Shown here: positions 9,256 through 17,670 of the stretch, in pieces | Layout: each line of letters begins with the position of its first letter | Position numbering within the stretch: position 1 is the first letter of the stretch | Assembly: GCA_002284875.1 (NCBI GenBank) | Contig: CP015604.1 | Coordinates: forward strand, 1,392,517 to 1,456,516 | Origin: Actinobacteria bacterium IMCC26103 | Lineage (GTDB): Bacteria; Actinomycetota; Actinomycetes; Nanopelagicales; Nanopelagicaceae | Direction: 5' to 3' | Length of the DNA: 64,000 nucleotides | The notes under the pieces: generated by a model | What the model saw: only the letters and a program-made list of their open reading frames with translations | The model's database searches: none | Told to the model about the DNA's origin: nothing | Position numbers and translations under genes: made by a program

Positions 9256-10116
9256 TTAAAAGAGCGCATTTGCTAGCGCTGCGCGCGCCTTTATTACTCG
9301 CGGATCAGCTTGATCTACCAAGGCAAATAGCTCAAGTAAGCGATCTTTAACTCTCTTCTGTTCTGCGCCATCTAAGAGTTGAATAAGTCGTAACAAGCGC
9401 GCAAAGGCTGGCTCTAAATAACCGCTAACAACTTCTATATCTGCGCATTTCATCTGAACATCTAAATCATCTGGCTCTGTTATTGCATCTTGCATAATCT
9501 TTGCACCATCTAGTCCATCGGTACGTGCAAGCAATTGAGTCTGGGCTAAACCTAGCGTTGCAAAAGTATCCCCTGGCTTGCGCGCAAGTAACTTCTTATA
9601 GGCAGCCTCTGCTGTTGGGAAATCTCCTGCATCTAAGGCAGCGAGTGCTTCCTCTTCTTCCGGTTCAATCTTCTCAACCGGGGCATCGCCAACGCCTTGT
9701 TCGGCAGCTAGCGCCAATACTTTATCTAGCACCATACGAATCTGTGCTTCGGGATAGGCCTGTTCAAAGAGCGGCACCATCTGTTCATTGATTATGGCAA
9801 CGGCAAATGGAACTGCGCGAACTTGCAGAGCCTGCGCAACCTGTGGCTGGGCATCGACATCAACGCGGCCCAGTGACCAGCTACTTTCGTATACAATTTC
9901 TAAAGCACCAAGAGTTGTAACAACTTCCTGTGATTCAGGTGATCTTGGTGACCAACAAATTAAAATTACTGGTTTGCTCTTTGAGAGCGCTAAAAATTCA
10001 TTAGTTAAGTTCTCAGGTGTTATTTCCACTCCTGGCATCGGGCCAGTTGCTTCTGCCTTTGGTTTTCCCAGGGAACTTAAATCAACAGCGCGTCCAAAGT
10101 TAGGAGGCAGAGTCAT
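9256..10116 (-). CDS. CnoX/YbbN-like thioredoxin-fold and TPR protein
   Basis: The 286-aa protein has an N-terminal thioredoxin fold (about residues 30-140) followed by helical TPR-like repeats (about 155-286), the layout of the CnoX/YbbN co-chaperones. The redox motif is lost: where thioredoxins have CxxC this protein has S59-P-E-S62 in WSPRSPES, so it should not be a disulfide reductase. The related actinobacterial proteins are thought to act as holdases or adaptors. It is followed immediately by the MFS gene and lies one base after the DUF4032 gene. Confidence 0.85.
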   Translation of the reverse strand: MTLPPNFGRAVDLSSLGKPKAEATGPMPGVEITPENLTNEFLALSKSKPVILICWSPRSPESQEVVTTLGALEIVYESSWSLGRVDVDAQPQVAQALQVRAVPFAVAIINEQMVPLFEQAYPEAQIRMVLDKVLALAAEQGVGDAPVEKIEPEEEEALAALDAGDFPTAEAAYKKLLARKPGDTFATLGLAQTQLLARTDGLDGAKIMQDAITEPDDLDVQMKCADIEVVSGYLEPAFARLLRLIQLLDGAEQKRVKDRLLELFALVDQADPRVIKARAALANALF

Positions 10117-11346
10117 TTACTTAGCCCCCATTTCTACTCCGGAATCGCGCCTAAAAGGCAGTACATCATCGATATAAGACTGTGCTGCAAAGGTTAGTCC
10201 AACATCGTGGCCTTCGCGCTCACTTAGATACCAGCGATGTTCTAGAACTTCGTGGAAGAACTGCGCTTCTTCAATTCGGCCAGTTAAATTCTGCGGAATC
10301 ATCTCAACAATTGGACGATAAGTTTCATTAAGCCAGCGCCTTGCTGAATCTGCAATCGGTGGTTTTGGACTCTCTTCGCGACCACGGAAGCGATCAAGGG
10401 ATGCAAGTAAGCGTTTTGCTTGCAAAGCCTCAGTCTCTAAACCAGTTAGCTCGCGCAAGCGATTGCGGTGATAGCCAGGTGCAACCAGCTTTGGTTGGAA
10501 ATACAATTTTTGCGATTCGCCATCTAGGGATACTGATACCTCATCAACTGCAAAACCCAGATCATGTAATTGGCGCATGGCACGTTCTACCGCATGGCGA
10601 TCCTTCGGATCTAAGACTTGACGTTCTTTTAGCGCTTTCCATATTCGGTGATAACGCTTGATCACTGCTTCACTGGCACGAATTGGATCCATTCCTGGGT
10701 AGAGAACTCCAGAGAGCGCTAAATCTTCTAGTTCGGCAGCAACGTTAAAGTGGGCGATCTCTAAATCATGTTCTCGTTGGCCATCGCTAAGTGATTTCTG
10801 GAATTCGCCGGTTTCCGCATCTACCAAGTAAGCAGCAAATGCTTCAGCATCGCGACGAAATAGAGTGTTTGAAAGTGAGCAATCTCCCCACCAAAATCCC
10901 AGTAAATGTAATTGCACCAAGAGCAACGCCAGCGCATTTGCCATCATCGTTATGTCATTGGACGTTACATCTTTACCACTTAATAGAACGCGATAAGGAA
11001 GTGAATATGGAAGGAAACGTGTAACAAGTGCGCAAGGAAGTTCTTCATTTGCTTCATTTGTACGCCCTTCAATTACTGCAATGGATTGCACACTAGGTGC
11101 ACCTAGATGAGCAAGCTCGCGCAGGGCTTTATATTCGCGATTGGCAAACTCAGAAACGGTTTCTTTGACTGCATAGACTTCTGAATCAGGGTCATCGGTT
11201 GATCGCACCAAACGAACCACGTGGCGCGATATACCGCGCTTTTCCGCAAGAGCTGGATCTTCTGGCCATTCTTCCAAATTGATCTGCCAGGGCAGCCCGG
11301 TAACGGCGGCGATTTCCTCGCCTAATCCCGTAATGCGCAACGCCAT
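10117..11346 (-). CDS. DUF4032 protein with kinase-like fold
   Basis: I start the gene at the ATG at 11346 (MALRITGLGEE), giving 409 aa. It matches the family and has a TATCCT box 6 nt upstream; the longer frame would run over the divergent promoter. The N-terminal half looks like a lipopolysaccharide-kinase or aminoglycoside-phosphotransferase fold: a VKETVSEFANREYKAL segment resembling the ATP-binding Lys/Glu pair, a catalytic-loop-like WWGDCSLSNTLF, and LVDAETGE as a DFG-like metal site. The C-terminal half is the actinobacterial DUF4032 domain. The substrate is unknown. It is first in an operon with the CnoX-like and MFS genes. Confidence 0.82.
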   Translation of the reverse strand: MALRITGLGEEIAAVTGLPWQINLEEWPEDPALAEKRGISRHVVRLVRSTDDPDSEVYAVKETVSEFANREYKALRELAHLGAPSVQSIAVIEGRTNEANEELPCALVTRFLPYSLPYRVLLSGKDVTSNDITMMANALALLLVQLHLLGFWWGDCSLSNTLFRRDAEAFAAYLVDAETGEFQKSLSDGQREHDLEIAHFNVAAELEDLALSGVLYPGMDPIRASEAVIKRYHRIWKALKERQVLDPKDRHAVERAMRQLHDLGFAVDEVSVSLDGESQKLYFQPKLVAPGYHRNRLRELTGLETEALQAKRLLASLDRFRGREESPKPPIADSARRWLNETYRPIVEMIPQNLTGRIEEAQFFHEVLEHRWYLSEREGHDVGLTFAAQSYIDDVLPFRRDSGVEMGAK

Positions 11347-11377
11347 AGCGCAAGGATATCGCTTTAGAATAGGCGAC
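11347..11377. promoter_or_regulatory. Divergent leaderless promoter pair
   Basis: The 31-bp gap between two start codons holds TATCCT (minus strand, 11353-11358, 6 nt before the DUF4032 ATG) and TAGAAT (plus strand, 11365-11370, 7 nt before the permease ATG). Neither side has room for a Shine-Dalgarno sequence. The -35 region of each promoter must lie inside the coding region of the opposite gene. Confidence 0.6.
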
Positions 11378-12493
11378 ATGGCTATAACTGATCGCATCAA
11401 ACGTAAACCTAAGGCAAACACTGCGCCAACAGATTTTGGTACTCAGGGCCACCCATTAGATAGATCACATCCCTTCTACTTTGGATTCGTTGGAACTCTT
11501 GGAGCCCTTGTCGCCATAGTTTTGATGCGCGCTCTTGCCAGCACCAGCCAGATATTTGTATTAATAATCGTTGCGCTCTTCTTGGCAACTGGTTTAAATC
11601 CTGCAGTAGAAGCGATTCAGCGACGCGGAATGTCACGCACAAATGCAGTTGTAATAATTTTTATCTCAGTAATTGTCTTTGTTATTTTCTTTATCGCAGT
11701 TGTAATTCCACCGGTTGTTTCACAGGGCACGCAGCTAATCAATAGTGGTCCTGCGCTACTTGCTGAATTGAAAAATAACTCAACGATCGCCGATTTAAAT
11801 ACTCAATTTGGCATTATCGATACTCTGCAAGCGAAATTGAAGGAGATAACTGCCGATGGCACCTTAATTATCTCGGCCTTTGGTGGCGTAATCGGCGTTG
11901 GTAAATCTGTACTTTCCGGAACCTTTACCGCGCTAACCGTTTTGATTCTCACCCTTTACTTCATTACCTCCTTGCCACAAATGGTCGACCTGGGCGTTCG
12001 CTTTGTTCCAGCTAGCCGGCGCGATCGGGTCTCTCGCCTGGTCAACGCAGTTATTTCGCGAGTTGGTTCATTCGTTGGCAGTCAGATAGTTATCGCCTTT
12101 ATGGCATCTGCCTTTGTCCTTGCGCTATCTCTAGTCTTAGCGCTGCCATCACCAATTGCGATCGCAATGATTGTCTTGGTCTGCGGATTAATCCCGCTGA
12201 TCGGTCACTTTATTGGGTGCTCTGTTGTAACAATTATTTCGCTAACCCAATCAGTCTCAACTGGACTCATAGCATTTGTGGCTTATGTGGTTTATGTACA
12301 GGTCGAAAATTACCTAGTTACTCCCCGCATCATGAAGCGCACCTTGGCTGTGCCTGGTGCAGTAACAATTATTTCAGCATTAATTGGATCATCACTTCTT
12401 GGTCTAATCGGTGGCTTGCTAGCCGTGCCGGTTGCGGCATCAATAATCTTGATTCTTGATGAAGTGGTATTTCCGAGAGCCGATAACTCTTAA
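11378..12493 (+). CDS. AI-2E family transporter (PerM-like)
   Basis: The 371-aa integral membrane protein has about eight helices, with a central loop region (about residues 115-165, AELKNNSTIADLNTQFG) and the conserved C-terminal pattern ENYLVTPRIMKRTLAVPG. The start is set at ATG 11378 because TAGAAT lies 7 nt upstream; the longer frame would overlap the divergent DUF4032 gene. Members export or exchange small molecules, and autoinducer-2 export is only one reported activity, so the name is not proof of substrate. The 3' end overlaps the convergent hydrolase gene by 4 nt. Confidence 0.88.
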   Translation: MAITDRIKRKPKANTAPTDFGTQGHPLDRSHPFYFGFVGTLGALVAIVLMRALASTSQIFVLIIVALFLATGLNPAVEAIQRRGMSRTNAVVIIFISVIVFVIFFIAVVIPPVVSQGTQLINSGPALLAELKNNSTIADLNTQFGIIDTLQAKLKEITADGTLIISAFGGVIGVGKSVLSGTFTALTVLILTLYFITSLPQMVDLGVRFVPASRRDRVSRLVNAVISRVGSFVGSQIVIAFMASAFVLALSLVLALPSPIAIAMIVLVCGLIPLIGHFIGCSVVTIISLTQSVSTGLIAFVAYVVYVQVENYLVTPRIMKRTLAVPGAVTIISALIGSSLLGLIGGLLAVPVAASIILILDEVVFPRADNS

Positions 12494-13200
12494 ATATCAG
12501 TTGGAAGTGGCAAGCGCTTTGGTGCAATAACTTTAGTTATCTCACTTAACACTCGATAAACCGCTGGTTCGCCTACCCAGAGATGCTTGGCGCCTTCCAC
12601 CGGAATTATCTCTATCTGGCTTAATGGTTTAAATCTCTCAATGGCTTGTGGTGGTTGCAAATAATCATCAAACTCGGGAACAAGTGCAATAACTGGTCGA
12701 CCATCTTGAGCCCACCATTGCAGATCACTTACTTCTGAAGTGCGAAGCGGTGGTGATAAAAGGATTAACCCTTTAACGCGCGGATCTCTGGCGTGACGCA
12801 GCGCAAGATCGGTGCCAAATGACCAACCAACTACCCAAAGATTTTCTAACTTCAAGGTATCTAAGGAGTAGCTCATCATCGCTTCGACATCAAAACGTTC
12901 AGCGGTGCCATTATCAAAAACACCGGTACTGGTTCCGGCTTCGCTACTTGTTCCGCGCGAATTAAACCGAATTACTTCAATACCAGCCATCGCAGGTAAT
13001 CGATTAGCAGCTTTCTTATAAACATGGCTATCCATCATTCCGCCTGCGGTTGGAAGTGGATGGAGACAAAGGATAGCTCCGGTGTAATCGGAAAGTGGGG
13101 CGGCAACTTCCCCGATTAACTGCTCACCATCGGCGGTAGTAACTGTAAAAGGTGTGCGGTGCGCCGGCAAAATAGTGCTAGGGCGTACTGGCTGCAACAT
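12490..13200 (-). CDS. Alpha/beta hydrolase
   Basis: The 236-aa cytoplasmic enzyme has an alpha/beta hydrolase fold with nucleophile elbow GWSFG (Ser127), an acid candidate in VPEFDDY (Asp178 or Asp179) and a C-terminal His in EGAKHLW (His206). An oxyanion-type HPLP motif lies at residues 47-50. The family includes small esterases and lipase-like enzymes; the substrate is not evident. It has its own leaderless promoter, which overlaps that of the divergent aldehyde dehydrogenase gene. Confidence 0.87.
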   Translation of the reverse strand: MLQPVRPSTILPAHRTPFTVTTADGEQLIGEVAAPLSDYTGAILCLHPLPTAGGMMDSHVYKKAANRLPAMAGIEVIRFNSRGTSSEAGTSTGVFDNGTAERFDVEAMMSYSLDTLKLENLWVVGWSFGTDLALRHARDPRVKGLILLSPPLRTSEVSDLQWWAQDGRPVIALVPEFDDYLQPPQAIERFKPLSQIEIIPVEGAKHLWVGEPAVYRVLSEITKVIAPKRLPLPTDI

Positions 13201-13223
13201 AGATGAGAGTCTAGTCTTTGCCC
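13201..13223. promoter_or_regulatory. Divergent leaderless promoters with overlapping -10 boxes
   Basis: Only 23 bp separate the two ATGs. The minus-strand box TAGACT (13208-13213, 7 nt spacer) and the plus-strand box TAGTCT (13212-13217, 6 nt spacer) share the two bases 13212-13213. RNA polymerase should not be able to open both promoters at once, so the two genes may be expressed in alternation. Confidence 0.6.
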
Positions 13224-14705
13224 ATGACTACTTTATCCAGCGCAACATTTGCATCTCACTATCCAGTAACCGGTGAAGTGCTTGCCGAATATCCCATCAC
13301 CGATCGTGATCAGGTTATTGCTGCCGTTGCTCGTGCGCGTGCGGCATCTGCTGCTTGGCAGAATCTAGGATTTGCTGGCCGTCGTAAAGTGCTTCTCAAG
13401 TGGAGTAATTTATTAATAACAAAGTTAGATGAGATCACTGAACTTGTCTCACGTGAGACTGGTAAACCAGTAAGTGATGCCAAGTTAGAAGCCTCCCTTG
13501 CGGTAGGTCACTTAGGTTGGGCTGCGCGCCATGCCGAAGGTGTAATGCGCACATCCCATCGCTCCCCTGGTGCGTTAATGGCAAATATGTCTGCAACTGT
13601 TGAGCGCTCACCGGTTGGTGTCGTTGGTGTGATTGGTCCTTGGAACTATCCCATCTTTACTCCAATGGGTTCTATCTCTTACGCACTTGCTGCAGGAAAT
13701 ACCGTTGTCTTTAAACCAAGTGAATACACGCCAGGTGTTGGAATGGTGTTGGCACAGACTTTTGCAGAAGTCGCACCGCTGGCTGACATTTTCATCTGTA
13801 TTACGGGTCTGGGCGCAACTGGAAAAGATTTATGTGAAAGTGGAGTAGATAAATTGGCATTTACCGGTTCCACCCGCACCGCAAAGTTAGTAGCCGCATC
13901 ATGTGCAACCACGATGACTCCGGTTGTTCTCGAATGCGGTGGAAAAGATCCGGTAATAGTTGCAGCAGATGCTGATATTAAGCGAGCCGCGGATGCAACT
14001 ATCTGGTCAGCCATGTCTAACGCCGGGCAAACCTGTATTGGTGCCGAACGTGTATATGTCCACGAAAGCGTTGCCGATAAATTTATTGAAGAAGCGCTCA
14101 AGGTTGCCCGCAAGATTCATCCAGGTGCGCCAGGTGTTGGTAACTACGGGCCAGCAACAATGCCTTCGCAGATCAATGTTATTCAAGGCCATATCGATGA
14201 TGCGCTAGCTAAAGGCGCAAAAGCTGTAATGGGTGGATCTGATTCAGTTAAAGCTCCCTTTGTTGAGCCAGTTATCTTGCTCGATGTTCCCGAAAATTCC
14301 ACTGCGATGACGGATGAAACCTTTGGACCAACTATTGCAATCAATCGCGTTAAATCTATGGATGAAGCAATCGCGCTATCTAATGCATCTAAATATGGTC
14401 TTGGCTCATCTATCTGGTCAAAGCGCCAAGGCAAGAAGATCGCCCGCCAACTTCATTGCGGCATGGTTGCGATTAACTCGACGATTTCATTTGCAGCAAT
14501 TGCTTCGGTGCCATTTGGTGGCGTAAAAGATAGTGGTTATGGACGTATCCATGGCCCTGAAGGAATTCTCGAATTTACTTATCCGCGTACAGTTGTTCGC
14601 GCCCGTTTCCAATTGCCAATTGCATTTACCAGCTTTAAACGCACTAAGGGCAACGATAAGTTAATTGTTACCTTGACGCGCATGCTTAACGGCCGACTAG
14701 GTTAA
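13224..14705 (+). CDS. NAD(P)-dependent aldehyde dehydrogenase
   Basis: The 493-aa enzyme oxidises an aldehyde to the acid, possibly succinate semialdehyde or a long-chain aldehyde. The start is set at ATG 13224, which has TAGTCT 6 nt upstream; a TTG two codons earlier is less likely. The general base Glu237 lies in VVLECGGKDP and the catalytic Cys271 in NAGQTCIGAERV. The cofactor site GPWNYP and FTGSTRTAK are present. The C-terminal 25 residues (FQLPIAFTSFKRTKGNDK) are basic, as in aldehyde dehydrogenases that touch the membrane. The substrate is inferred only from the family. Confidence 0.9.
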   Translation: MTTLSSATFASHYPVTGEVLAEYPITDRDQVIAAVARARAASAAWQNLGFAGRRKVLLKWSNLLITKLDEITELVSRETGKPVSDAKLEASLAVGHLGWAARHAEGVMRTSHRSPGALMANMSATVERSPVGVVGVIGPWNYPIFTPMGSISYALAAGNTVVFKPSEYTPGVGMVLAQTFAEVAPLADIFICITGLGATGKDLCESGVDKLAFTGSTRTAKLVAASCATTMTPVVLECGGKDPVIVAADADIKRAADATIWSAMSNAGQTCIGAERVYVHESVADKFIEEALKVARKIHPGAPGVGNYGPATMPSQINVIQGHIDDALAKGAKAVMGGSDSVKAPFVEPVILLDVPENSTAMTDETFGPTIAINRVKSMDEAIALSNASKYGLGSSIWSKRQGKKIARQLHCGMVAINSTISFAAIASVPFGGVKDSGYGRIHGPEGILEFTYPRTVVRARFQLPIAFTSFKRTKGNDKLIVTLTRMLNGRLG

Positions 14706-15017
14706 TTAAAAACGCGGCGCATTGCGTGTGCGCTCGGTATTAGGCCGGCGATTATTTCGCTTGGCCCAACACGCGTTATGCCAGTGGCGACGACCATCTT
14801 CATCGCCATCCATCCAAGCAACTGTATGTGGCGTTGCCATCGGAATTACTTGATCACAACCGGGACAGCGATAAGGTTTATTAGAACTAGATCCGGTGAT
14901 CTTTCGAACAATAAAATCACCATCTGCATGTTCTTCAATTGTTTGATTGGAAGTCGCGATATCGCGATCTTCGGTTTTTGGCCTGCGACCCTTTGGAAAG
15001 TTGCGGCGTGGGCTCAT
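14706..15017 (-). CDS. Small actinobacterial zinc-motif protein
   Basis: The start at 15017 (MSPRRNFPKGRR) gives 103 aa and matches the usual actinobacterial form. The basic N-terminus is followed by a compact domain with YRCPGCDQVIP and HWHNACW, which would bind a metal ion through Cys and His residues. Databases often name the family 'ATP/GTP-binding protein' without evidence. It is convergent with the aldehyde dehydrogenase and divergent from the ABC exporter. The function is unknown. Confidence 0.75.
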   Translation of the reverse strand: MSPRRNFPKGRRPKTEDRDIATSNQTIEEHADGDFIVRKITGSSSNKPYRCPGCDQVIPMATPHTVAWMDGDEDGRRHWHNACWAKRNNRRPNTERTRNAPRF

Positions 15018-15049
15018 AAAGGTATTTTCTCGCACTTTTGCCGACAATG

Positions 15050-15063
15050 TGGCATGGTTGCCA
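15050..15063. promoter_or_regulatory. Perfect inverted repeat before the ABC exporter gene
   Basis: TGGCA-TGGT-TGCCA forms 5-bp arms around a 4-bp centre, ending one base before the ATG at 15065. Its position over the expected transcription start suggests a repressor operator or a start-codon hairpin. No regulator gene is adjacent. Confidence 0.4.
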
Positions 15064-15064
15064 T

Positions 15065-15934
15065 ATGAGCGATTCGGGCAATGTGATCTCTGTCCGTGGC
15101 CTAAAGAAGAGCTATGGATCCACCCAGGCAGTTGCTGGTATTGATTTATCTATCGCTCAAGGCGAGATATTTGCTCTGCTTGGCCCAAATGGCGCTGGTA
15201 AGACGACCACCGTTGAAATCCTGGAAGGTTTTCGCACCCGCGATAGCGGAGATGTTTCGGTATTAGAGACCGATCCTGCGATTAAAGGCGCGGCCGGAAG
15301 AATCTGGCGCAATCGAATTGGCATAGTATTGCAATCAACATCTGATGCAGGTGATTTATCAGTGCAAGAGACAGTCGCTCATTTTGCTAAATATTATGCC
15401 AACCCACGTAGCGTTGATGAAGTTATTGAATCTGTTGGCCTTACTGAAAAATCAACTGAATTAATTCGCACTTTATCGGGTGGACAACGCCGGCGTTTAG
15501 ATGTGGCGCTCGGAATTATCGGCTCCCCCGAACTTTTATTTCTAGATGAACCAACAACTGGCTTTGATCCCGAAGCCCGCCGCGCTTTTTGGGCGCTAAT
15601 TAAATCCTTGCGCGATAGCGGCACCACAATTGTCTTAACCACGCATTATTTGGACGAGGCAGAAGCGTTAGCCGATCGCGTTGCGGTAATTAATCATGGC
15701 CAGATCGTTGAAGTTTCAACCCCGGCGCTTTTAGGCGGACGTGCGACTTCTCTTGCCACAGTCTCATGGCTTAGTGAATCAGGGCCAAAATCTGAGCGCA
15801 CCGATAATCCAACTGCGCTGATACGTAAATTAACCGAGAGTTATTCTGGTGAAATCCCAGAACTAACGGTCAAGCGCGCTTCATTGGAAGATATTTACCT
15901 GGAAATGATCGGGGGCGCAGATGAAGCAGAATAA
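15065..15934 (+). CDS. ABC transporter ATP-binding protein
   Basis: The 289-aa ATPase carries Walker A GPNGAGKTT, signature LSGGQRRRLDV, Walker B LLFLDEPTTGFDP and the switch His in VLTTHYLDEAEAL, so it should be active. It belongs to the DrrA/CcmA class that drives ABC-2 exporters. The start at 15065 (MSDSGNVISVRG) removes eight codons of upstream frame. It overlaps the permease gene by 14 nt, so the two form one exporter. Exported drugs, lipids or peptides are possible. Confidence 0.92.
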   Translation: MSDSGNVISVRGLKKSYGSTQAVAGIDLSIAQGEIFALLGPNGAGKTTTVEILEGFRTRDSGDVSVLETDPAIKGAAGRIWRNRIGIVLQSTSDAGDLSVQETVAHFAKYYANPRSVDEVIESVGLTEKSTELIRTLSGGQRRRLDVALGIIGSPELLFLDEPTTGFDPEARRAFWALIKSLRDSGTTIVLTTHYLDEAEALADRVAVINHGQIVEVSTPALLGGRATSLATVSWLSESGPKSERTDNPTALIRKLTESYSGEIPELTVKRASLEDIYLEMIGGADEAE

Positions 15935-16724
15935 AGTGCCAAGCGCTCTGACCATCGGAATCGCTCGCGGTGGCTTAGAGATCAAACAGTTCTTGCGCCA
16001 ACGCGAATCAGTTGTCTTTACCCTGGCTTTCCCAATTATGTTGCTCGGTATTTTTGGCTCCGTGTTTACTAACGAACTAACCGATGGCGTAACTTTTAGC
16101 CAGTACTTCGTTGCCGGCATGATCGCATCAGGCCTGGTTAACACGGGCTTTCAACAATTAGCGATCATGATCCCGGTCGAACGTGACTTTGGAACGCTAA
16201 AGCGTCTGCGTGGCACACCAATGCCAGCTGCCAGTTATTTCATCGGCAAGGTGATCGTTGTATTTGCAACGATGGTTATCCAAGTTCTCTTACTTTTAAT
16301 CGCAGGAATCATATTCTTTGGCGTTAATCTGCCAACTAGCCCCGCGAAATGGCTGACCTTTACTTGGTTGATCTTGCTCGGTAGCGCAGCATCGACATCG
16401 CTCGGCATTGCATTTTCGGTAATTCCCAAGAGTGGCCGAGGTGCATCTGCTGTCGTATCGCCAGTTGTGATCGTGCTGCAATTCTTTAGCGGCGTCTTCT
16501 TTGTCTTCACAGATCTGCCTGCTTGGATGCAGCAAGTTGCAGCAATTTTTCCACTCAAGTGGATGACCCAAGGAATGCGCTCTGTCTTCTTACCTGACTC
16601 ATTTGCCGCTCGTGAAGTAGCCGGCACCTGGGAAACTGGAAGAACTTTTCTAATCATTCTCGCCTGGTTTATCGCTGGGTTATTTATTTCTATTCGCACC
16701 TTCAAATGGGAACAACAGAAATGA
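15921..16724 (+). CDS. ABC-2 type permease
   Basis: The 267-aa membrane protein has six predicted helices, a cytoplasmic N-terminus with EIKQFLRQRESVVF, and the ABC-2 pattern between helices 2 and 3 (VERDFGTLKRLRGTPMP). It is the membrane partner of the ATPase whose gene it overlaps. Its stop overlaps the ATG of the next gene (ATGA), so the secreted protein encoded downstream may be part of the same export unit. Confidence 0.92.
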   Translation: MKQNKVPSALTIGIARGGLEIKQFLRQRESVVFTLAFPIMLLGIFGSVFTNELTDGVTFSQYFVAGMIASGLVNTGFQQLAIMIPVERDFGTLKRLRGTPMPAASYFIGKVIVVFATMVIQVLLLLIAGIIFFGVNLPTSPAKWLTFTWLILLGSAASTSLGIAFSVIPKSGRGASAVVSPVVIVLQFFSGVFFVFTDLPAWMQQVAAIFPLKWMTQGMRSVFLPDSFAAREVAGTWETGRTFLIILAWFIAGLFISIRTFKWEQQK

Positions 16725-17347
16725 TCAAATCTAAAAAGTTGGCTTTGGCCTTAGCCCTTGGTTTAGCACTTAACGTTGCACCCGCAACGGCCGTAACAAA
16801 AAGCCCAACGCCAACTCCAACGGCGAGCGTTACAAAAGCACCTGCTACCAAGGCTCCAATAAAGAAGGCTCCGGTGAAGAAAAAGAAGAAAGTTGTTAAG
16901 TTAACGCCTTCACCGTCACCTTCATGGCCACCAGTAGGTTTTAAAACAGATAAGTTAAATGAGACAAAGTTATATCTGAAAGTTCCAACTGCCAAAGAGT
17001 TAGTTGGAATATTGTCGGCCAAATCAGCACTTGCTTCGCAAATTAAGGCCTGCACTAAATTCACATGCGGGGCGGTCTTAGTAGCATCTGAAACTGGTTG
17101 CCGTTGGTGGCAGATAACTGCTGATGTTGTGGGGGCGACTTCCCCAGAAAACCGCACCTTAAAAACCTTCGGAAAGATAACAACGTCAGTCACACGCAGC
17201 GCAGCACAGCAAGTTGTGACAATTTTATTGGTAACTTCCGAGCCGATCGGTGCAGGTCATATCGTCTCCAATATCAGCGCTGACTGTAATCAGAGTGAAC
17301 CCACGGGGCAACTTCCTAATACCGATTATCAAGTAGTGGCTGGCTAG
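16721..17347 (+). CDS. Secreted protein of unknown function with Pro/Thr and Lys linker
   Basis: The start at ATG 16721 overlaps the permease stop and gives 208 aa. A signal peptide is clear (residues 1-24, LALALALGLALNVAPATA). A low-complexity linker follows (SPTPTPTAS, then KAPIKKAPVKKKKKV). The folded part, about residues 65-208, has cysteines in ACTKFTCG, ETGCRWW and DCNQSE that could form disulfides. I do not recognise the domain. Translational coupling to the ABC-2 permease suggests a surface role linked to that exporter. Confidence 0.75.
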   Translation: MIKSKKLALALALGLALNVAPATAVTKSPTPTPTASVTKAPATKAPIKKAPVKKKKKVVKLTPSPSPSWPPVGFKTDKLNETKLYLKVPTAKELVGILSAKSALASQIKACTKFTCGAVLVASETGCRWWQITADVVGATSPENRTLKTFGKITTSVTRSAAQQVVTILLVTSEPIGAGHIVSNISADCNQSEPTGQLPNTDYQVVAG

Positions 17348-17349
17348 CG

Positions 17350-17670
17350 ATGTTAGGTGGAATTAATAACGGGCTTTTCTTAAGTAGTTTTGGCGGCTTC
17401 TTTGCAGTCGCTATCTTGGCGCTAATTCTAAAGTGGGCTTTTGCCAGAGGTAAATCTCTAATCGAGCAAACTCCAAAAGTTGGGCGCGAAGATGAATATG
17501 GTGCTTTGGTAGTAATCGCCTCACCGAATAACCATATTGAAGGTGAGTTATTGCGTTTAAAACTGGCGACATCGCAGATTAAGGCGACTTTGGCTCATAC
17601 TAAAGATGGGCCAAGGCTTTATGTCTTTGCGCGCGATGAGAAAATTGCGCGCGCTATTTTAAAGAGTTAG
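17350..17670 (+). CDS. Membrane-anchored protein, DUF2007-like
   Basis: The 106-aa product has one N-terminal transmembrane helix (about residues 8-30) and a soluble domain of about 60 residues. The domain (GALVVIASPNNHIEGELLRL onward, then RLYVFARDEKIARAIL) resembles the DUF2007 'signal-transducing' fold. It begins 2 nt after the secreted protein gene, so it closes the ABC exporter operon. The last 4 nt overlap the convergent adenosyltransferase gene. The function is unknown. Confidence 0.65.
   Translation: MLGGINNGLFLSSFGGFFAVAILALILKWAFARGKSLIEQTPKVGREDEYGALVVIASPNNHIEGELLRLKLATSQIKATLAHTKDGPRLYVFARDEKIARAILKS

Noticed and set aside
9501..10177. Two plus-strand ORFs opposite the CnoX-like gene
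   Set aside because: Neither has a ribosome site or leaderless box, and the opposite strand encodes a complete thioredoxin/TPR protein.
13679..14113. 144-codon minus-strand ORF inside the aldehyde dehydrogenase gene
   Set aside because: It is a Ser/Ala/Thr-rich shadow of a gene with clear catalytic residues.
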